Notes under the pieces: model-generated
What the model was told of the DNA's origin: nothing
The model's input: the letters and a program-made list of their open reading frames with translations, nothing else
Database searches by the model: none
Made by a program: the position numbers and the translations under genes
In this document: one piece after another, positions 60,119 through 64,000 of the stretch
Position numbering within the stretch: the first letter of the stretch is position 1
Layout of the letters: each line of letters starts with the position of its first letter
DNA from: Atherix ibis
Lineage: Eukaryota > Arthropoda > Insecta > Diptera > Athericidae
Direction: 5' to 3'
DNA length: 64,000 bases
Assembly: GCA_958298945.1 (NCBI GenBank)
Contig: OY282607.1
Span: 33,823,000 to 33,886,999 of the forward strand

Positions 60119-61035
60119 TAACTATTCATATAAATATCACGCCAGACAGAGCAGGTACGTAGACTACAAACCAAAATTTTATTTTATTTATTAAATGTAT
60201 TTATGTATATGAAAATAATAATCTTAAAAATTCTACAATACATAACAAAAAAAAATCAAAAATCAGCTCTTTTTGGAACTAAAATATATGTAAACGAAGA
60301 GTTTCAAAACTATTTATGTTTAGAAAAAAAAACTGTTTTTATTTTACATCATTGTAAAAAGATTTAATTTTAAGCACAAAACCAAAAATATTCTGAACAG
60401 AATCTGCCAAAAAATACACACACACGCACAAAAAATAAGAAAAGAATTTAAAAAAATTATAAAAATATGAAAAAATGAAAATTATTTGGAAAATGTTGAC
60501 CGGGCAACATTTTTTGTTCCTAGCAACAAAACCCAGCAACACATTTTGTATCCGGACATTCCAAATTTTGTAGCAAAAATTGCAAATCTAGGCGAAATTT
60601 TCGTGCATATGAACTGAATTTACTCCATGTGGAAATTTTTATGCAGCTCTGAAAAGAGCTTCTTTCATTGTATATTCTGAAAGAAGAGTAATTAAGGAAT
60701 GTTTTAGTATGTGTAAATCCTATTTTTATCCTTGAAAAATAGAAAAATATCCGATTTGGAAAATGAAATTTGAAGAAATTCAGTATTGATGATTTATTCG
60801 TTACCTTAATTTTAAATAGATGGCGCACAAATCAGCAAGGAGTTTTCGGACAGTTTTATCGCTGTTTGTCTTAGCAGTAGTGGTTTGTGAAGGTGTTGAC
60901 TTGTTATTGATGACTGGTTTTGGGATGATGAGTCTTGAATTTGATTATGGAGTAGTTACAAGGTGGTTCATCTAGCGGTTGCAAATTTAAAAGCTGCATT
61001 TTAAATAGTAAATAAGAAAAAAACTAGTGCATATT
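60119..61035. other. AT-rich stretch with one short candidate ORF
   Basis: Low-complexity DNA, apart from the 51-codon ATG frame at 60820-60975 (listed separately). Minus-strand frames at 60339-60542 and 60520-60828 have no recognisable motif. Confidence 0.45.
60820..60975 (+). CDS. Candidate 51-residue peptide with signal-like N-terminus
   Basis: ATG at 60820, stop TAG at 60973-60975. The N-terminus has basic residues (MAHKSARSFR), then a hydrophobic core (TVLSLFVLAVVV) and CEG, which looks like a signal peptide with cleavage near residue 24-25. The remainder (VDLLLMTGFGMMSLEFDYGV and a short tail) has no cysteine pattern or known motif. There is no clear promoter or polyadenylation signal, and it lies between two transposon relics, so chance is quite possible. 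If real, it would be a small secreted or membrane peptide; I do not recognise it. Confidence 0.15.
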   Translation: MAHKSARSFRTVLSLFVLAVVVCEGVDLLLMTGFGMMSLEFDYGVVTRWFI

Positions 61036-61039
61036 ATTT

Positions 61040-61430
61040 CAAATTGCTGGTTTTATTAGAAAGATTGAACCTTGAAATTTAAGAATGAAACACAACATCA
61101 TATAAATGACTCCCACGGCTGGTCTTACAGTACCCCCATTCGCTCGACCCAATTTTTCAGTATATTTTCGATTGTCTGGGCCTGTATCCCTTCAATGGCA
61201 ACGTTGATTTCGTGTTTCAAGGCCTCAGTTGCCTCTGGATGGCTTGCGTAACATTTATCCTTAACGGCTCCCCACAGAAAATAATCCAACGGGATCAGAT
61301 CACAGCTCCGAGGCGGCCAATTGACATCAGAATTTCGGCTGATTATTCGGTTTTCGAAAGTTCTCAATATTTCCCAGTTTTCTGGGAATGATGTTGGTTT
61401 CATTCTTTTAGATCGAAGAGGGAATTTCTA
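61040..61430 (-). pseudogene. Tc1/mariner relic (element H), C-terminal part, open frame
   Basis: The minus-strand frame 61403-61125 reads FENRIISRNSDVNWPPRSCD, LIPLDYFLWGAVKDKCYA, then EATEALKHEINVAIEGIQAQ and TIENILKNWVERMG. This is the well-conserved C-terminal third of the insect transposases with the WPPRSCDLTPLDYFLWG block; the third catalytic aspartate is LIPLD. The segment is undamaged over about 80 codons, so this copy is younger or from a different lineage than G1 and G2. Everything before FENRII is missing and no terminus was located. After the stop, weak family-like sequence (QPWESFI) follows. Confidence 0.82.
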
Positions 61431-62490
61431 GAAGAACATGTTGACATGACTCGGTAATTCGTATCGGTTGAACGTCAGCACAACAATCCCAGTAAAAGAT
61501 GGTGTACCAGAGTTATTTCTAAAAAAAATTTCGAACCTCCCTACATCCTAGATATATCAAATTTTCGACAAGTCGTTCGAAAATTCTAACCTCTTACAGA
61601 AAATGATGCTTTTCACTAAATTGAGTGTATTGTGGTAAGTTAACTTCAAGGAACTACCTTCGAAGGTGATGCTTTTAGAAGTCAATTTTTCGGCAGTTAC
61701 TCTGTTTTTAGTTACGATTAGAAGATTATCTTCTTTGGTTTCTATTACTTTTGTGATTTCTCTTACAACCTGGTACAGACCATGTTCGAGTCTGAAAGGG
61801 TAAATGTTCGCAATTGGCTTGCTGCCCTATTCGGTACAGCTGATAATGCAATGAGGACATTCTCTCTATTTACCTAGTAGATTAGGGAACAGATCAAGCC
61901 CAGTTAGTCTAGGTAGATCTTTTATGTCCAGGGCTTCTTTTTTTCCTTTTTTTATGCTCCAGTTCATATTTTGCCATTCATATCTGACCTTGAATCAATA
62001 TTTGACTTTCGCCAATACCGACCAGAAAAAACAAAAAAACAATTTTATTTTATCGAAAATGATCGGAAATAATTTATAGAATCGGCGCAAAATCACTATC
62101 AAAAAAAACTATTTCTCCTTTTCCTTTCTCTTTTTTTATTATTGTAAATTTTACTGCATGATTATAGAAAATGGTCTTACCGATTGTAGCAGAACTATTC
62201 TCCCGTTCTTGTTTTTTCCCTTTTTGCATGACTAATTGTAAAGGTTAGAAAAATAATGATACCGTTTTTTTTTCTTCTTCTTTTATCTTTCTTTTTTTAT
62301 CAAAACCTTTGTTTTTGTTGCATGAACGATTTAATTCGGGATAGTATTTTATTTTTATATTGAAATTAACCGTAAATTTAATTTCCAGAGATTTTTATGG
62401 CTATTAGAATACCAATATTTCGTTAATAATTAATGCACACATAAATAATAAACGCACTCAATAGTAGAATGTGTAATGAAAAATTTATTT
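61431..62490. other. AT-rich stretch with T runs, nothing recognised
   Basis: Several long T and C/T runs (61930-61955, 62100-62310). No coding motif. Confidence 0.45.
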
Positions 62491-62493
62491 TAT

Positions 62494-63614
62494 TCGATTT
62501 TGTTTGGCTGCCATTTTAGTTTTGATGACATTGGTCTATTGGCATTCGATAGTCATAGAGAGTGGTCGATAACAATTTATTATAGAGCATCTAACGCCGC
62601 AACAACATGTTGAAATTATTAAAGCTTTTTATTTGAATAATTATTCAATTGTGATTACGCGACTGAAATTACGTGACTTTTTTGGTGTTAATCATATACG
62701 GAGCAAGTCCACCATTCATCGTGTAATGAATAATTTTGAAAATATGCATATACTGGGAGATAAAGCAAAGGCTTGGCGACATTTAAGCCAACGTGCACCT
62801 GAAAAGATTGATGCAGTAAAGGTTCGGGTACCTCTCATCGACGCCGTGCGTAAGAATTGGGAATTTTTTCATCATGATTGTTAAAAATTCTCCGTAACCC
62901 CAACAGCTGCAGGCAAATGACTATGAACGGCGCCGACACTGGAGAGCTCGAGATTTACAGCTCGGTATAGACGACCACCTGTTGTAGCAAAAAATCATTA
63001 TGAGCGACGGAAGCACTCTTCGACTTGGCTGGCTTTATTAATAAACAGAATAGCCGCTGTTGGGGCACTGAAAACCCTCAACTGATACACCAAAGTCCAC
63101 TACACGCTCGTAGAGTGACTGTTGACTGCGGTAGACATTTGGGCCGGCGGCCTATTTGGGCCATATTTTTTTGAGGATGCTGGAGGCATTGCTGTGACAG
63201 TTGCTGGTGACCGCTATCGGGACATGTTGGAAAACTTTCTTCTTCCGGAATTTGATCAATTAGGCCTACATCACACAGAACTCGTGCAGAGAAATTTTCC
63301 CCGGATGAATAATGTCAAAAAGTGGTGACATCGACTGAATTTGAATCCTCCCGATTTCTTCGCATGGGGTTACTTAAAAGAAAATGTGTACACTACCAAA
63401 CCAACTACAATCTCGAGTCTTAAGGGCAACATTAGAAACGAAATTACTGAAATAACACCAGAAGTCGGCGAAAATGTTATGAAAATTGTGCTTAAAATTT
63501 GCCGACATCATATTCCATACATAATGCTAAAGACCATATAATCAATCAATAAAATATAAATCATTTAAAAGTTATTTAAAAAAAACTTCGACCTGGAATA
63601 TAAAACGCACCCTG
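62494..63614 (+). mobile_element. 'cagggtg'-ended Tc1/mariner relic (element G2)
   Basis: Sister of G1. Similarity begins at attcgattttgtttggc (G1 56817) and lacks the left terminus. The right end, read inward, begins cagggtgcgttttatattcc. The start codon of G1 reads ATA here (IEHLTPQQHVEIIK). At 62633-62884 one open frame gives SKSTIHRVMNNFENMHILGD and RAPEKIDAVKVRVPLIDAVR, then KNWEFFHHD, the subterminal-binding half. Then MSDGSTLRL (first motif, frame-shifted), IWAGGLFGPYFFEDAGGIAV, RYRDMLENFLLPEFDQLGL, a deletion over the second Asp, NPPDFFAWGYL (third Asp kept) and EITPEVGENVMKIVLKI to a stop at 63539-63541. Its reading is more continuous than that of G1. Non-functional. Confidence 0.85.
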
Positions 63615-64000
63615 TTGAAATGTTATTTATAATGTATTACCATCCAATATTCATAACGAAAAGAAAACAAATATAAAATTGTATTTATATACATTTAAGA
63701 GGCAAATACATTTATAATGAATTGGAAATAGCTATCTTTCATTAAAGGTTCTCCTAATCACAGGTACTCGGTCCTAAATCAGCACTTCTCTCTAGGATGT
63801 GGCAGAAGCGATTTTCTTCATCGAATTAGAAGCAGGGACAGACGTAACGACTAAGTCATTCGCATCACCATCGATGACCGACTCCACTCTGTTTCCCCTA
63901 TTTAAGCTTTTGAAAATTTTTTTCCCTTCCCAATTTTAATACCCAGCTTTCCCCCATCATTAATAGTTTTTTTTTTCTTAATACTTTTCTCACATGGTTT
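63615..64000. other. Window end, nothing recognised
   Basis: GC content rises at 63760-63960, but no motif or open frame of note is visible before the window ends. Confidence 0.4.

Noticed and set aside
1..64000. tRNA, rRNA, CRISPR array or bacterial-type operon
   Set aside because: No B-box with a matching A-box, no rRNA-like conserved stretch, no regularly spaced identical repeats and no dense coding: the window is eukaryotic and transposon-rich.

Overview
The window looks like AT-rich, gene-poor nuclear DNA of an insect, most likely a dipteran. This rests on the base composition and on the mix of mobile elements: several mariner lineages, Tc1, and R1-like, Jockey-like, RTE-like and other RNase-H-bearing non-LTR retrotransposons, nearly all broken. 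I found no convincing host protein-coding gene, tRNA, rRNA or CRISPR array. Nearly every recognisable coding segment is a transposable-element relic, so this is probably intergenic, intronic or heterochromatic sequence. Assignment to a fly family (for example tephritid) is a guess.

Layout. 1-3.8 kb: AT-rich, with one copy of a dispersed 'gctcgaac' repeat at 2.66 kb. 3.85-6.5 kb: a nested cluster. An old mariner relic (+) carries an RTE-like fragment (-), and its 3' end lies against a full-length 1241 bp mariner (-). That mariner's 341-codon transposase is interrupted by a single in-frame TGA, and its 3' terminus has been tandemly duplicated. 8.2-9.5 kb: GC-richer, unexplained. 9.87-10.86 kb: second 'gctcgaac' repeat. 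12.5-13.6 kb: R1-like LINE relic (-). 13.7 kb: Tc1 relic. 15.8-19.8 kb: two related LINE relics (+), the second split by a stretch matching the 3' end of the R1-like LINE and flanked by about 15 bp direct repeats. 22.3-24.9 kb: two divergent Tc1/mariner relics whose ends read cagggg or cagggt. 26.4-27.1 kb: third 'gctcgaac' repeat, with a perfect 28 bp inverted repeat. 29.5-30.3 and 37.4-38.7 kb: two clusters of one degenerate AT-rich repeat. 32.2 kb: another mariner relic. 41.1-41.9 kb: CAA/GCA-rich repeat, then a Tc1/mariner N-terminal relic. 43.4-45.0 kb: two Jockey-like RT relics.

47.0-48.8 and 58.75-60.1 kb: two direct copies of one block, about 500-540 bp of flank plus a mariner with the same two internal deletions. 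In the first copy the block is preceded by an orphan mariner 5' end and followed at once by an RTE-like fragment. 51.1-51.9 kb: degenerate tandem array with roughly 70-100 bp spacing. 53.3-53.9 kb: R1-like LINE 3' end lying in or against a mariner relic. 56.8-58.0, 61.0-61.4 and 62.5-63.6 kb: further relics of the 'cagggtg' Tc1/mariner group, the first containing an RTE-like insert.

The elements do not form a pathway. They record successive insertions, deletions and local duplications. I found no new host system. The observations most worth following are the near-intact mariner with a duplicated 3' terminus, the duplicated mariner block, the inverted-repeat family and the degenerate satellite. 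All domain calls come from reading motifs by eye; no searches were run.
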